The notes: generated by a model from the letters alone, not told the origin. A DNA stretch of 8,066 bases from an uncultured bacterium (GCA_937881155.1 CALGFI010000107.1:1-8066), one strand, 5' to 3'; shown: positions 1 through 6,871, numbered from the stretch's first letter. Translations and numbers: made by a program.

Positions 1-371
1 TCGGACAGGTGGTTCCACTGGCACTCGGTGCAGACCTCGACGACGTAGCACCAGGAACCCGGACGGTCGGCGGCCATGGACAGGCCGACGTCGAGCGGCC
101 ATACGCGTCCGTTCTCCCGCTTGAGGCCGTCGCCGAACACGAACGCGAGGAGCCGCAGCTTGGCCTGTGCGCACACCGGGCAATCGCGTCGGGAGTTCTC
201 TCCGACGTTGCGCGCTGCGCGCATGAGCTCGGGGTGCGCGTCGCAGATGTCGGCGCGCGAGAGCAGACCGGTTCGCACCTGCCGCAGCAGGGCGCGCTTG
301 GCCAACGTGTAGTCGACGGTCGCGAGGAGCGCTCGCTTCCCTCGTTTCGGCCAGGCTGCTCGCATCGCCAT
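1..371 (-). CDS. DUF5318-like protein with two CxxC pairs (3' end off the left edge)
   Basis: I read this by translating the minus strand; the gene leaves the window before its stop, so 123 codons are visible. The protein starts with a basic stretch, then a helical part containing VDYTLAKRALL (residues 19-29) and ICDAHPELMRAA (42-53). Two cysteine pairs follow, C64-x2-C67 and C114-x2-C117, the second in the context VEVCTECQWNHL. This layout matches my memory of the actinobacterial DUF5318 family, which has no established function; the cysteine pairs suggest a bound zinc. The start could be ATG at 371 or ATG at 365 (both in frame). It lies 45 bases after the last tad gene on the same strand, so read-through is possible, but a TACGAT box just before it suggests its own promoter. 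Family assignment is from recall, not from a search. Confidence 0.8.
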   Translation of the reverse strand, partial: MAMRAAWPKRGKRALLATVDYTLAKRALLRQVRTGLLSRADICDAHPELMRAARNVGENSRRDCPVCAQAKLRLLAFVFGDGLKRENGRVWPLDVGLSMAADRPGSWCYVVEVCTECQWNHLS

Positions 372-377
372 GGTCCG

Positions 378-386
378 CGCATCGTA
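378..386 (-). promoter_or_regulatory. possible -10 box for a near-leaderless start of the DUF5318-like gene
   Basis: On the minus strand TACGAT (386 to 381) is followed by nine bases and then ATG at 371, so a start site 7 bases after the box would give an untranslated leader of about 3 bases. Near-leaderless transcripts with TANNNT boxes are common in actinobacteria. I see no convincing -35 element. The same hexamer precedes the small gene at 6933. Confidence 0.3.
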
Positions 387-416
387 CACCCGCCCGGTGT
401 CAGGGCGTCCGGCCGG

Positions 417-788
417 TCAGGCCGGCAGATCGACGACCGCGCGCGCACGCGCCTCGACGACGCGATCGTCCGCGAACAGGAGCAGCGGTCCGACCGCGGC
501 GTGCACGGTGACGACAGCCTCGAAGGTGTCCTTCGAACAGGAACATGACACGAGGGTGACCGCGTTCCGAGTCGCGTACTCGCGCGCGACGTCCTCGGGC
601 TCGAGGTCGGATGGGAACGCGAGCTCTTGCGCCGCTGCCAGCGCCGTGACATCGGCGGCGGTCTGCGCGGAGGCCGCAACCGCGACGACGCGCGCCAGAT
701 CAGCGGCGCCGAGCGAGAACGCCACGAGGGCCGCGAGGATCGACGCAACGACGATCGAGACCGAGCCGCGTTCGGAACCGACCCTCAC
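417..788 (-). CDS. TadE/TadG-like pseudopilin (Rv3654c-like), last tad operon gene
   Basis: A 123-residue protein, probably a minor pilus-associated pseudopilin anchored in the membrane. It begins with a short basic leader ending ERG (residues 6-8), then a hydrophobic helix at about 10-37 and the segment SAQTAADVTALAAAQ (40-54), typical of TadE/TadG-like proteins. The rest is a small periplasm-side or extracellular domain with C82 and C84. Unlike Flp and TadE, it has Val rather than Glu at position +5 after the putative glycine cleavage site, as is usual for this TadG-like group. I chose the GTG at 788 because it overlaps a TGA at 787-785 as GTGA. That TGA is the stop of the upstream tadE once its apparent frameshift is corrected. 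The open frame continues upstream to 980, but that part is out-of-frame tadE sequence. Its place at the end of the operon matches M. tuberculosis Rv3654c. Confidence 0.85.
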   Translation of the reverse strand: MRVGSERGSVSIVVASILAALVAFSLGAADLARVVAVAASAQTAADVTALAAAQELAFPSDLEPEDVAREYATRNAVTLVSCSCSKDTFEAVVTVHAAVGPLLLFADDRVVEARARAVVDLPA

Positions 789-1167
789 CCGAACTCCTGC
801 CGTGCAGTTGCCGATGTCGCGAACGTGACCGTCGATGGCAGGAGCCACCCGGCCAGCACCTCGGCGAAGGCGCTTCGTAGGAGACCGCAACGGACACGGG
901 ATCCCCGCGTCCGCCGACCCGCTGCACCTCGACATCCAGGTGAGCAGGATCGAGACCCGCGGCCGCTGCAATGGCGGCATCGCGAACGGAGGTGTCCGAC
1001 TCCTGGATCGCGGCCTCGCGCGCGCCGGCGCGCGCCGCGTGCGCGACGAGCAACCGATCGCGCGCGAGGACCCCGATCTGGACGAGCGCGAGCAGCATCA
1101 ACAGCAGGAGGGGAAGGAGAAGCGCGAACTCGACGACCGCGGATCCGCGTTCGTCCCTACGACGCAC
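785..1167 (-). CDS. tadE: TadE-like pseudopilin with an apparent one-base frameshift near 869
   Basis: A TadE-family minor pseudopilin. The N-terminus has a basic leader ending in G8, followed by S9-AVVE13-F14, so Glu sits at +5 after the predicted prepilin peptidase site. A long hydrophobic helix (about 9-33) follows, then the usual AHAARAGAREAA segment (42-53). As sequenced, the frame departs from family expectation after VSYEAP (about residue 100) and runs on through arginine-rich sequence to a stop at 700. Reading the third frame from 868 gives FAEVLAGWLLPSTVTFATSA and then TARQEFG with a TGA at 787-785. This looks like a normal TadE end and creates a GTGA overlap with the next gene. Restoring one C in the CC at 869-870 gives a 127-residue protein. 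The start is GTG at 1167, overlapping the pilin stop by 11 bases. I cannot tell an assembly or sequencing error from a real mutation. Confidence 0.82.
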
Positions 1168-1372
1168 TTCCCGCGACCTGGTCGATGATGTTGTCGAAGA
1201 ACGCGGGCAGCTTCCCCGACGAACGCGCCCATGCGATCAACACGACCGCGACGGCCGCCGCGGCGAGGATCACCAGCGCGTACTCCGCCGTCGTCTGACC
1301 GACTTGCTGTGAGACACGTTCGCGCACGCGCGAGACGCACACGAGCGCACCTACGTACCACGAGCGCAACAC
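1157..1372 (-). CDS. flp: Flp-type (type IVb) pilin precursor
   Basis: A 71-residue prepilin, the likely main subunit of the pilus. A 25-residue leader rich in basic residues ends at G25. The mature protein begins QTTAEYALVILAAAA (26-40) with Glu at +5 and Tyr at +6, the Flp motif. It continues as a single hydrophobic helix to about residue 48 and a short tail, KLPAFFDNIIDQVAGSAS (54-71). Prepilin peptidase should cut between G25 and Q26; that enzyme is not encoded here. The start is GTG at 1372, chosen because AGGAGGT (1385-1379) lies 6 bases before it. The same frame is open far upstream, to 2182, but that part lies inside tadC. The gene corresponds in position to M. tuberculosis Rv3656c and is bounded by tadC upstream and tadE downstream. 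Confidence 0.88.
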   Translation of the reverse strand: MLRSWYVGALVCVSRVRERVSQQVGQTTAEYALVILAAAAVAVVLIAWARSSGKLPAFFDNIIDQVAGSAS

Positions 1373-1378
1373 GACGCC

Positions 1379-1386
1379 ACCTCCTC
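1379..1386 (-). promoter_or_regulatory. strong Shine-Dalgarno site of the pilin gene
   Basis: GAGGAGGT directly follows the tadC stop (1389-1387) and ends 6 bases before the pilin GTG. It is the best ribosome-binding site in the operon. It fixes the pilin start and fits a need for many more pilin copies than platform proteins. Confidence 0.75.
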
Positions 1387-2223
1387 TCACTGGATCGAGC
1401 GAACGGTGGTGAGCAGCACCGGCACCACCGTGAGGAGGAGGAAGGCGGGGAGGATGAGGAACACGAGCGGGAAGAGCATCTTCACGGGAGCGGTCCGTGC
1501 CCGTTCGGCCGCTCTGGCTCTCCGTTCGGAACGCACGTCCGACGCCAGCCGTGCGATCTCGCCGGCGGTCGACGCGCCCAGCGTCTCGGTGCGACGGACG
1601 AGCGCCACCACTCGATGAAGGTCCCGAAGACCCAGGCGTTCGGCGACTGCAGTGAGCTCGTCGCGCCAACGTCGTCCGAGATCCGCACGCCCCAGCGCGC
1701 GCCGCAACTCGTCGCCGAGCGGCCCGCGCACCTGTTCGACCGCGACGCGGACCGCGGCCTGCGGTGCGAGACCCGCCGACGTCGTCACGGCGAGCAGGTC
1801 GAGGAGCAACGGGATCTCGCCTGACGCCGCACGTCGCCATGTCCGCGCGACTCGCGACAGCACGATGTCGGGCATGCGGAACGCGACGAGCGCGATGGAC
1901 ACCCCGACGACCGCCAGCGGTGTCGGCGCGGCAATGACGGGAACGACACAAGCGAGAGCGGCCACCTTCGCGCCCGCGACCTCGTCCGGCGTCCACGTCG
2001 ATCGAGCCGCGGCGAGTCGTTCGTCGAGGCGCCCGCGACGGATCCGCCGGCCGAGCCTCGAACGGCCGAGCGCACCGAGGAAACGTCGACCAGCAGACGC
2101 TTCGGCGCCCGCGGGCGGCGCGAACCGATCGACGATCGAGCCGGGGGCGGCGGTGGCTACTGACGCGACGCACGATGCACACGCCATCGCGGCCAGCACG
2201 GCGGCGATCGGGATCTCGCTCAT
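1387..2223 (-). CDS. tadC: TadC-like pilus platform protein (T2SSF domain)
   Basis: A 278-residue inner-membrane platform protein of the GspF/T2SSF type that should work with TadB and the CpaF ATPase in pilus assembly. Visible features: an N-terminal hydrophobic segment (about 4-27), a basic stretch, a membrane region at about 86-115, a cytoplasmic helical domain (SGEIPLLLDLLAVTTSAGL, 134-152, to about 245) and a C-terminal membrane region. The C-terminal part, APVKMLFPLVFLILPAFLLL (245-264), is the family's hallmark. The start is ATG at 2223, which overlaps the tadB stop as ATGA. An in-frame ATG at 2256 would add 11 residues inside tadB and is less likely. No clear Shine-Dalgarno site precedes it, so translational coupling is probable. 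It matches Rv3657c in position. Confidence 0.9.
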   Translation of the reverse strand: MSEIPIAAVLAAMACASCVASVATAAPGSIVDRFAPPAGAEASAGRRFLGALGRSRLGRRIRRGRLDERLAAARSTWTPDEVAGAKVAALACVVPVIAAPTPLAVVGVSIALVAFRMPDIVLSRVARTWRRAASGEIPLLLDLLAVTTSAGLAPQAAVRVAVEQVRGPLGDELRRALGRADLGRRWRDELTAVAERLGLRDLHRVVALVRRTETLGASTAGEIARLASDVRSERRARAAERARTAPVKMLFPLVFLILPAFLLLTVVPVLLTTVRSIQ

Positions 2224-3053
2224 GCTTCGTCCACGCGGAGGAGCCGGCGTATCCATACGAACGCCGCGCCCTGCAGTGCCAGGCCGACGCCGATCGCCGA
2301 CGCGCCGGCGGTCGTTCGATAGGCGCTCTCGATGTCTCGTCGCGCTACCACCGACATGAACAGGAAGAAGCCCAGAGGCAGCAGGCCGAGGATCGCGGCG
2401 GACAATCGCGCCTGTGCGGTCAACGAGCGAAGCTCCCGTGCGGCCTCGCGTCGATCCGCGAGCGTCCTCGCTACGTCGTCGAGCGACGCCGCGAGCGCGC
2501 CACCGGTGCGGCGGTGCACCTTCAACACACCCGACACGAGCCGAACGTCCGAGCCTCCGACAGCGTCCGCGAACCGGTCGAGGGCCTCGTCCATCGGAAC
2601 GCCGAGCGAGGCGGCGTGCGCCGTACCGGCCAGGATGGTCGAGAGCGGATCATCGGCCTCGTCCGCCGTGGCTGTGAGCGCCTGACCGAGGGAGCGGCCC
2701 GATCGCAGCGCGGACGCGATGGCGGTGACGGCGTCCAAGAGTTGCCCGTCGATGGCGGCGCGGCGCCCGGCGTTCCGCTTCCGGTCTATCGCGACCGGTG
2801 TGATCGCGGCGGCGACCCCCACCGCGATGCCGACCACCGGCCCGCCGACGAGGGCCCCAACGTAACCGCCGCCGACCGCCGCCGCTCCTACGGTGACGCG
2901 CCTCGACGGGCGCCTTCGACGAACGTCGTCGGTGCCTACGTTCATCGTCGTCATGCGCTCCAGAAACCGGCGTCGTTCCTCGACGCCGAGCGCACTGGCG
3001 AACAGCAGAACTGTGGATGCCACGAGTGCGGCCGCCACCGCGCCGCCGATCAC
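2220..3053 (-). CDS. tadB: TadB-like pilus platform protein (T2SSF domain)
   Basis: A 277-residue membrane protein, partner of TadC in the Flp pilus assembly platform. It has an N-terminal membrane helix (about 2-23), a basic linker, a hydrophobic glycine-rich region (about 53-89), and a cytoplasmic T2SSF helical domain. That domain contains QLLDAVTAIASALRSGRSLG (104-123) and VLKVHRRTGGALAASLDDVA (176-195). Two C-terminal membrane segments follow (about 217-236 and 249-268). The start is GTG at 3053, whose last two bases plus the next A form the TGA stop of the ATPase gene (GTGA). The same frame is open upstream to 3926, but that translation is arginine-rich shadow of the ATPase gene. No Shine-Dalgarno sequence is visible, consistent with coupling to the upstream stop. 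Confidence 0.9.
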   Translation of the reverse strand: MIGGAVAAALVASTVLLFASALGVEERRRFLERMTTMNVGTDDVRRRRPSRRVTVGAAAVGGGYVGALVGGPVVGIAVGVAAAITPVAIDRKRNAGRRAAIDGQLLDAVTAIASALRSGRSLGQALTATADEADDPLSTILAGTAHAASLGVPMDEALDRFADAVGGSDVRLVSGVLKVHRRTGGALAASLDDVARTLADRREAARELRSLTAQARLSAAILGLLPLGFFLFMSVVARRDIESAYRTTAGASAIGVGLALQGAAFVWIRRLLRVDEA

Positions 3054-4339
3054 GAGGCGTGCGGGTCGTCGTCGTCGACGCCGGGCTCGAACCACCGGCT
3101 CTGCACGTCTTCCCCGTGGTCGGCGAGCGTTCCCGCGAGACGCGGGACGACACCGGTAGCCACGAACGCCCCGTCGGGACCGAGACGCGGACGGAAAGCG
3201 AACACTTCGGAGACGATCGGATCGCCCCGCTCGTCGATGCCGTCGACGGTCGCCACCTGGTACACGACGCGACGACCGTCGCGCCGTCTGGTCATGTGCA
3301 CGACGACATCGATCGCCGACGCGACCTGAGCGCGGACGTGCGCCGCCGGCAGGTCGACGTCTGACATGAGCGCCATCGTCTCGAGCCGCCACAAGAGGTG
3401 TCGCGCGGAGTTCGCGTGCGCCGTCGAAAGCGACCCGTCGTGGCCTGTGTTCATGGCCTGCAGCATGTCGAGCGCTTCGCCGCCGCGAACCTCGCCGACC
3501 ACGATGCGGTCGGGCCTCATGCGCAAGGCGTTCCGCACGAGATCTCGAACGGTGACCTCGCCCTCCCCTTCGACGTTCGGCGGCCGAGCCTCGAGGCGGA
3601 TGACGTGCGGCTTGGCCAGGCGAAGCTCCGCGGCATCCTCGATCGTGACGACTCGTTCGCCATCGGGGACGAAGGACGACAGCACACCGAGTAATGTCGT
3701 CTTGCCCGAGCTCGTTCCGCCCGACACCATGACGTTCGCACGCCCGCGCACGCACGCAGCGAGGAACCCCAGCATGCGCGGTCCGATCGTGCTGAACGCG
3801 ACGAGCTGGTTCGGCCCGAGCGGGATCACCGCGAACTTGCGGATGGTCAGGACAGGACCGCAGAGCGAAAGGGGCGGGACGATCGCGTGCACCCGCGAAC
3901 CGTCTGGAAGTCGCGCGTCCACCCAAGGTGACGAACCATCGACCCGAAGGCCCAAGGGCGCCACGATGCGTTCGATCAGATGAAGGACCGCCTCCTCCCC
4001 CTCAAACAGACGATCCACCACCCTCTCGATCCGCCCCTTCCGCTCCACGTACACGTCGTCGGGACCGTTCACCATGACCTCGGTGACGTCGGGATCCTTG
4101 AGCAGGAACTCGACCGGACCCATCCCGACGACAGCGTCCGAAACCTCGTTGACCACCTTCGCGAGCGCGCCTTGCGGCAGGATGTGTCCCTCTTCGCGAA
4201 GGACGGCCAGTGCCTCCTCGCGAACGCGCATGCGTCGCTCGGCGCGCGAGATACCGTCGAGCGCCAGCGAATCGACGCGTCGCAACAGCCGCTCGTGAAG
4301 CGTTCGCCGCACGTCACCGAAGGTGCCGACCGCACTCAT
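3050..4339 (-). CDS. tadA: CpaF/TadA family pilus secretion ATPase
   Basis: A 429-residue secretion ATPase of the type II/IV superfamily that powers Flp pilus extension at the cytoplasmic face of TadB/TadC. All catalytic parts are intact: Walker A GGTSSGKTT (207-215), the acidic VVTIEDAAEL (230-239), Walker B within RPDRIVVGEVRGGEALDML (275-293), and the His-box GHDGSLSTAHANS (299-311). The N-terminal domain carries the typical segment DPDVTEVMVNGPDDVYVERK (82-101). Length is normal for the family. The start is ATG at 4339, overlapping the stop of the CpaE-like gene as ATGA. The last residues are acidic (VDDDDPHAS). This is the most clearly recognisable gene in the window. Confidence 0.96.
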   Translation of the reverse strand: MSAVGTFGDVRRTLHERLLRRVDSLALDGISRAERRMRVREEALAVLREEGHILPQGALAKVVNEVSDAVVGMGPVEFLLKDPDVTEVMVNGPDDVYVERKGRIERVVDRLFEGEEAVLHLIERIVAPLGLRVDGSSPWVDARLPDGSRVHAIVPPLSLCGPVLTIRKFAVIPLGPNQLVAFSTIGPRMLGFLAACVRGRANVMVSGGTSSGKTTLLGVLSSFVPDGERVVTIEDAAELRLAKPHVIRLEARPPNVEGEGEVTVRDLVRNALRMRPDRIVVGEVRGGEALDMLQAMNTGHDGSLSTAHANSARHLLWRLETMALMSDVDLPAAHVRAQVASAIDVVVHMTRRRDGRRVVYQVATVDGIDERGDPIVSEVFAFRPRLGPDGAFVATGVVPRLAGTLADHGEDVQSRWFEPGVDDDDPHAS

Positions 4340-5412
4340 GCGTCTTCCGTCACTCGCCGCGCGAGCCTGTCGATCGCCCGGCCGACACGCCCGCGCAGCG
4401 GCAGTAGCTGTCCGTGGTCCTGCGCCTCCGGAACGCCCGCCGCGGCGGGGATGACGGCGATCGGGGGCACGCCGAACACGCGCTCGACATCAGAGGGCGC
4501 GATCTCCGACCGCCGGGCGCGGTTCACGACGAACGCACAGCGCTCCTCGATCCCGGCCACGGTGATCGCTCGTCGCGCGTCGCGGAACGAAAGGACATCG
4601 AGTCCCAGCACCACGAGAACTCGATCCGAGAGCTCGAGGCCGGTCCGAGCGATCTCGTCGAGCGCCCGCGGCACGTGGAGCACGACGACGTCACACGTCT
4701 TCCGAACAGCCGCGACCGCCGCGCGGTAGTGATGTCCTCGAACGGTGACCGCCGCGACCTCGTCGCCGGGAGCCAGCAACACACCGAATCCCTGCTGATG
4801 CCGCCACACCACTTCGTTGACGTGACGAGCCGAGACCTCATCCCCCAGCGGCAACAGGTCGGCGACCGTCCGAACCGGCTCGTCGATGGGTACGCCGACC
4901 GCCGCCGACGCGTCGGCGAACACGACGTCGAGGTCGACGAGCACGCAGCTCCGACCTCGGCGCGCGAACGCAGCCGCCAGATGGGTCGCGACGAACGTCG
5001 TCCCAGCGCCTCCTCGAGGGCCGTAGACGGCGATGACCGGTGCGCGCTTGTCCATCTCGTGCTCGATCGGTGGGCGGATCCGCGCCGCCGCGATCGCGAG
5101 CTCTTCGCGTTCGGCTGGCCAGAGGTAGAAGCCCGCAGCGCCGCCACGGATCGCGCGGCGGAGGGTCGCAACCGATTGCGTCGTGTCGAGGGCGAACAGT
5201 GACGCGCCGTTGAGCTCCTCTCGCGACGGGATGAACGTCGGTGCCGCGACGACCGCGTCCGGTTCCAATTGGCGGATCGCCTCGAGCAGCTGCCGCTCGT
5301 CGGACGCGCTGCCCACTACTCGGGCGTGACCCGTTCGATCGAGGAAGTGCATGACCTCCTCGGCGACCTCAGGCTGTTCGAGCGCCAGCACGAACCTCGC
5401 GACCTCCTCCAT
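4336..5412 (-). CDS. cpaE: CpaE/TadZ-like ATPase (Ssd-like), first tad operon gene
   Basis: A 358-residue cytoplasmic protein, probably the localisation or assembly factor of the pilus. Numbering below is from the upstream GTG at 5418. The N-terminal part (about 7-115) resembles a response-regulator receiver fold, ending GGAAGFYLWPAEREELAIA (92-110), but I see no phosphoacceptor Asp after LEPDAVV and W100 stands where receivers have the invariant Lys. The C-terminal part is a MinD/ParA-like ATPase with a degenerate P-loop GPRGGAGTT (133-141), VLVDLDVVFAD (159-169) and CDVVVLHVP (242-250). Both P-loop lysines are missing (R135 and T140). I chose the ATG at 5412 because GGAG lies 5 bases before it; the GTG at 5418 overlaps that site. 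Order and features match M. tuberculosis Ssd (Rv3660c), from recall. Confidence 0.85.
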   Translation of the reverse strand: MEEVARFVLALEQPEVAEEVMHFLDRTGHARVVGSASDERQLLEAIRQLEPDAVVAAPTFIPSREELNGASLFALDTTQSVATLRRAIRGGAAGFYLWPAEREELAIAAARIRPPIEHEMDKRAPVIAVYGPRGGAGTTFVATHLAAAFARRGRSCVLVDLDVVFADASAAVGVPIDEPVRTVADLLPLGDEVSARHVNEVVWRHQQGFGVLLAPGDEVAAVTVRGHHYRAAVAAVRKTCDVVVLHVPRALDEIARTGLELSDRVLVVLGLDVLSFRDARRAITVAGIEERCAFVVNRARRSEIAPSDVERVFGVPPIAVIPAAAGVPEAQDHGQLLPLRGRVGRAIDRLARRVTEDA

Positions 5413-5478
5413 CCACACTCCGTCGACTCGAGGGGAAGCACGACCACCTAAGTCAAACGAGGGAGAGGTTCAGGGGAG

Positions 5479-5494
5479 TCGCGGCGAACCGCGA
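5479..5494. repeat. perfect 6-base inverted repeat in the cpaE/cupin intergenic region
   Basis: TCGCGG-CGAA-CCGCGA is a perfect hairpin or operator-like palindrome about 67 bases upstream of the cpaE-like start and about 153 upstream of the cupin start. On the tad strand the loop reads TTCG. No T tract follows on either strand, so I do not call it a terminator. It could be an operator or chance in GC-rich DNA. The rest of the 234-base gap (5413-5646) shows no gene. Confidence 0.3.
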
Positions 5495-5554
5495 TGCGGC
5501 GAGACTATGCGCGAGTGGTCACGCGGACAATCGCCAGAGCGGCCGATTCGCGCA

Positions 5555-5584
5555 TTGAACGCGCCGATGAGTCGCGGGGATACT
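5555..5584 (+). promoter_or_regulatory. possible housekeeping promoter of the cupin gene
   Basis: TTGAAC (5555-5560) and GATACT (5579-5584) are separated by 18 bases; each matches the sigma-70-type consensus at 4 of 6 positions. Transcription would begin near 5591, leaving a leader of about 56 bases with the cupin Shine-Dalgarno site at its end. This is a weak match and is given as a candidate only. Confidence 0.3.
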
Positions 5585-5646
5585 TCAATCCGCCGTCCAG
5601 GGCGTGGCTCGCTCACGCAAGGTGAGATTCAGCAACGGGAGGATCG

Positions 5647-6003
5647 ATGGCCGAAGTAGACATCAAGCGGTTCGATGAAGCGGACGAGACGCGAAGGTTC
5701 GAGCACGGAACGTTCGAGCTCGTCACGATCGGCGGCGTCACCGTCGGACGCGCGCGATACGAGCCGGGCTGGGTGTGGTCGGAGCATGTCGGGAAGGCGA
5801 CGGGCGAATCGCTCTGTCAGGTCGAGCACGTCGGGCTCGTCGTGTCGGGGCGCTGCGCGGTGAAGATGACCGACGGGACCGAGTACGAACTCACGCCCGG
5901 CGACCTGTTCCACGTCGCGTCGGGCCACGACTCCTGGGTGATCGGCGAGGAGCCGTACGTGTCACTCCACTTCCTCGGCGCGGGCGACTACGCGAAGCGC
6001 TAG
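5647..6003 (+). CDS. single-domain cupin protein
   Basis: A 118-residue small cupin. Cupin motif 1 spans about 40-68: PGWVWSEH (40-47), C57, then EHVGLVVSGR (60-69). Motif 2 is PGDLFHVASGHDSWV (84-98). Possible metal ligands are H47, H61 and H94, with C57 nearby. The pattern PGWxWSEH...C..xHVGxVxSGR...PGD...GHDxWVxG is a recurring standalone cupin group in actinobacteria as I remember it; its substrate is not known to me. The start is ATG at 5647 with GGGAGGA (5637-5643) before it. It is divergent from the tad operon and convergent with the next gene. The two stop codons share the palindrome CTAG, so there is no spacer for a conventional terminator. Nothing here ties it to the pilus genes. 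Confidence 0.85.
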   Translation: MAEVDIKRFDEADETRRFEHGTFELVTIGGVTVGRARYEPGWVWSEHVGKATGESLCQVEHVGLVVSGRCAVKMTDGTEYELTPGDLFHVASGHDSWVIGEEPYVSLHFLGAGDYAKR

Positions 6004-6839
6004 TTCCTGAGCGCCGGCGCTCGCGTCTCGAAATCTTCGGGAATCGTATCGGGCACGACGAACGCGGGTGCGCGTCTACGTCGCGCAGTGGCCACGCCAG
6101 CTGCGGCGCCAACGACGAGGCCGACGAAGAGCGCGATCAGCCACATCGCGCCGCGGCCATCGCCTTTCGCCTGAACAGTGATGGTGCGTTCGGACGGTGT
6201 CGTTGCGTCAGCACGTTCGAGACGGAGCTCGGCCCTGACGTCATCGATCTCGGTCGTGAGATCTTCCAGCCGGCGCGTCGCCTGACGAAGATCGCTCCGC
6301 ATCCGATATGAACGAATCTCTTGGCGGTCAAGCTGAGAGAGGAATCGTCCCTCGGCTTGGGTGTGGACGATACGGATCCGCCCCCACGCGAGCCAGCCGA
6401 CGGTGCCGTGCACGCACGGGTCGTCACAGAAGCCGATCGCGTAGTCGCCGGTCGGCACGTCGGGAACGATGAACGTAAGGCTCGCGCGGGCGTACGGACC
6501 GGCGTAGCGCTCGATCTCGATCGGCCCCGTGATCTCGAGCGTCCCCAGGCGGATCGCGCCCTCGGGAATGTCGGGCGGATCGATCATCCCGAACCCCGAC
6601 TCCGTCGCCTTCCGCGGTAGGAGATACGCGTAGTACGTGCGGCCATCGATCGGCCCCGCGCCCTCGAGCTCGCCGACGTAAAAGCTGCCGGTCGTCGAGG
6701 CGGGAGGACCTCCGACAAGGTAGTGATCCTTCGGGAAGTCCAGGCCGTCCCACCCACCGGCGGTGGCGGGTGAGGGAATGGCGACGGCGAGAGCGACGAG
6801 CGTCAAAGCGAGTAGGCAGCGACCGGGCAGAGCGCGCAT
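6000..6839 (-). CDS. signal-peptide protein with C-terminal membrane anchor and coiled coil, function unknown
   Basis: A 279-residue protein whose family I do not recognise. It has a signal peptide (1-27: basic start, LLALTLVALAVA core, cleavage likely after SPATA) and an extracytoplasmic, probably beta-rich domain (about 30-160). That domain contains FIVPDVPTGDYAIGFCDDPC (123-142), with a possible disulphide pair C138/C142. A charged coiled-coil-like helix follows (about 165-212), then a membrane helix (about 231-252) ending in RRRR and a short cytoplasmic tail. This predicts a protein anchored by its C-terminus with the main domain outside. The start is ATG at 6839 with AAAGGGG about 9 bases upstream. 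The open frame extends to 7814, but that part overlaps other genes. An ECF-type promoter candidate lies 33 bases upstream, so I infer control by the neighbouring sigma factor. Confidence 0.8.
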   Translation of the reverse strand: MRALPGRCLLALTLVALAVAIPSPATAGGWDGLDFPKDHYLVGGPPASTTGSFYVGELEGAGPIDGRTYYAYLLPRKATESGFGMIDPPDIPEGAIRLGTLEITGPIEIERYAGPYARASLTFIVPDVPTGDYAIGFCDDPCVHGTVGWLAWGRIRIVHTQAEGRFLSQLDRQEIRSYRMRSDLRQATRRLEDLTTEIDDVRAELRLERADATTPSERTITVQAKGDGRGAMWLIALFVGLVVGAAAGVATARRRRAPAFVVPDTIPEDFETRAPALRN

Positions 6840-6871
6840 GGCGGAGACCCCTTTGTCTGTATCAACCGAGT

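Noticed and set aside
9..548. Plus-strand 179-codon open frame at the left end
   Set aside because: It is antisense to the DUF5318-like gene and to the TadG-like gene, both of which have recognisable motifs. Its translation has no coherent domain.
862..876. Programmed -1 ribosomal frameshift in tadE
   Set aside because: No X-XXY-YYZ slippery heptamer is present, and TadE proteins are not known to use recoding. A missing base is simpler.
3054..3926. N-terminal extension of tadB in the same open frame
   Set aside because: The extension is arginine-rich shadow of the secretion ATPase, while GTG at 3053 gives a GTGA overlap and a normal TadB N-terminus.
5429..5456. TTGACT on the minus strand as -35 of a tad promoter
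   Set aside because: No TANNNT-like -10 lies 16-18 bases downstream before the cpaE-like start, so I could not support a promoter here.
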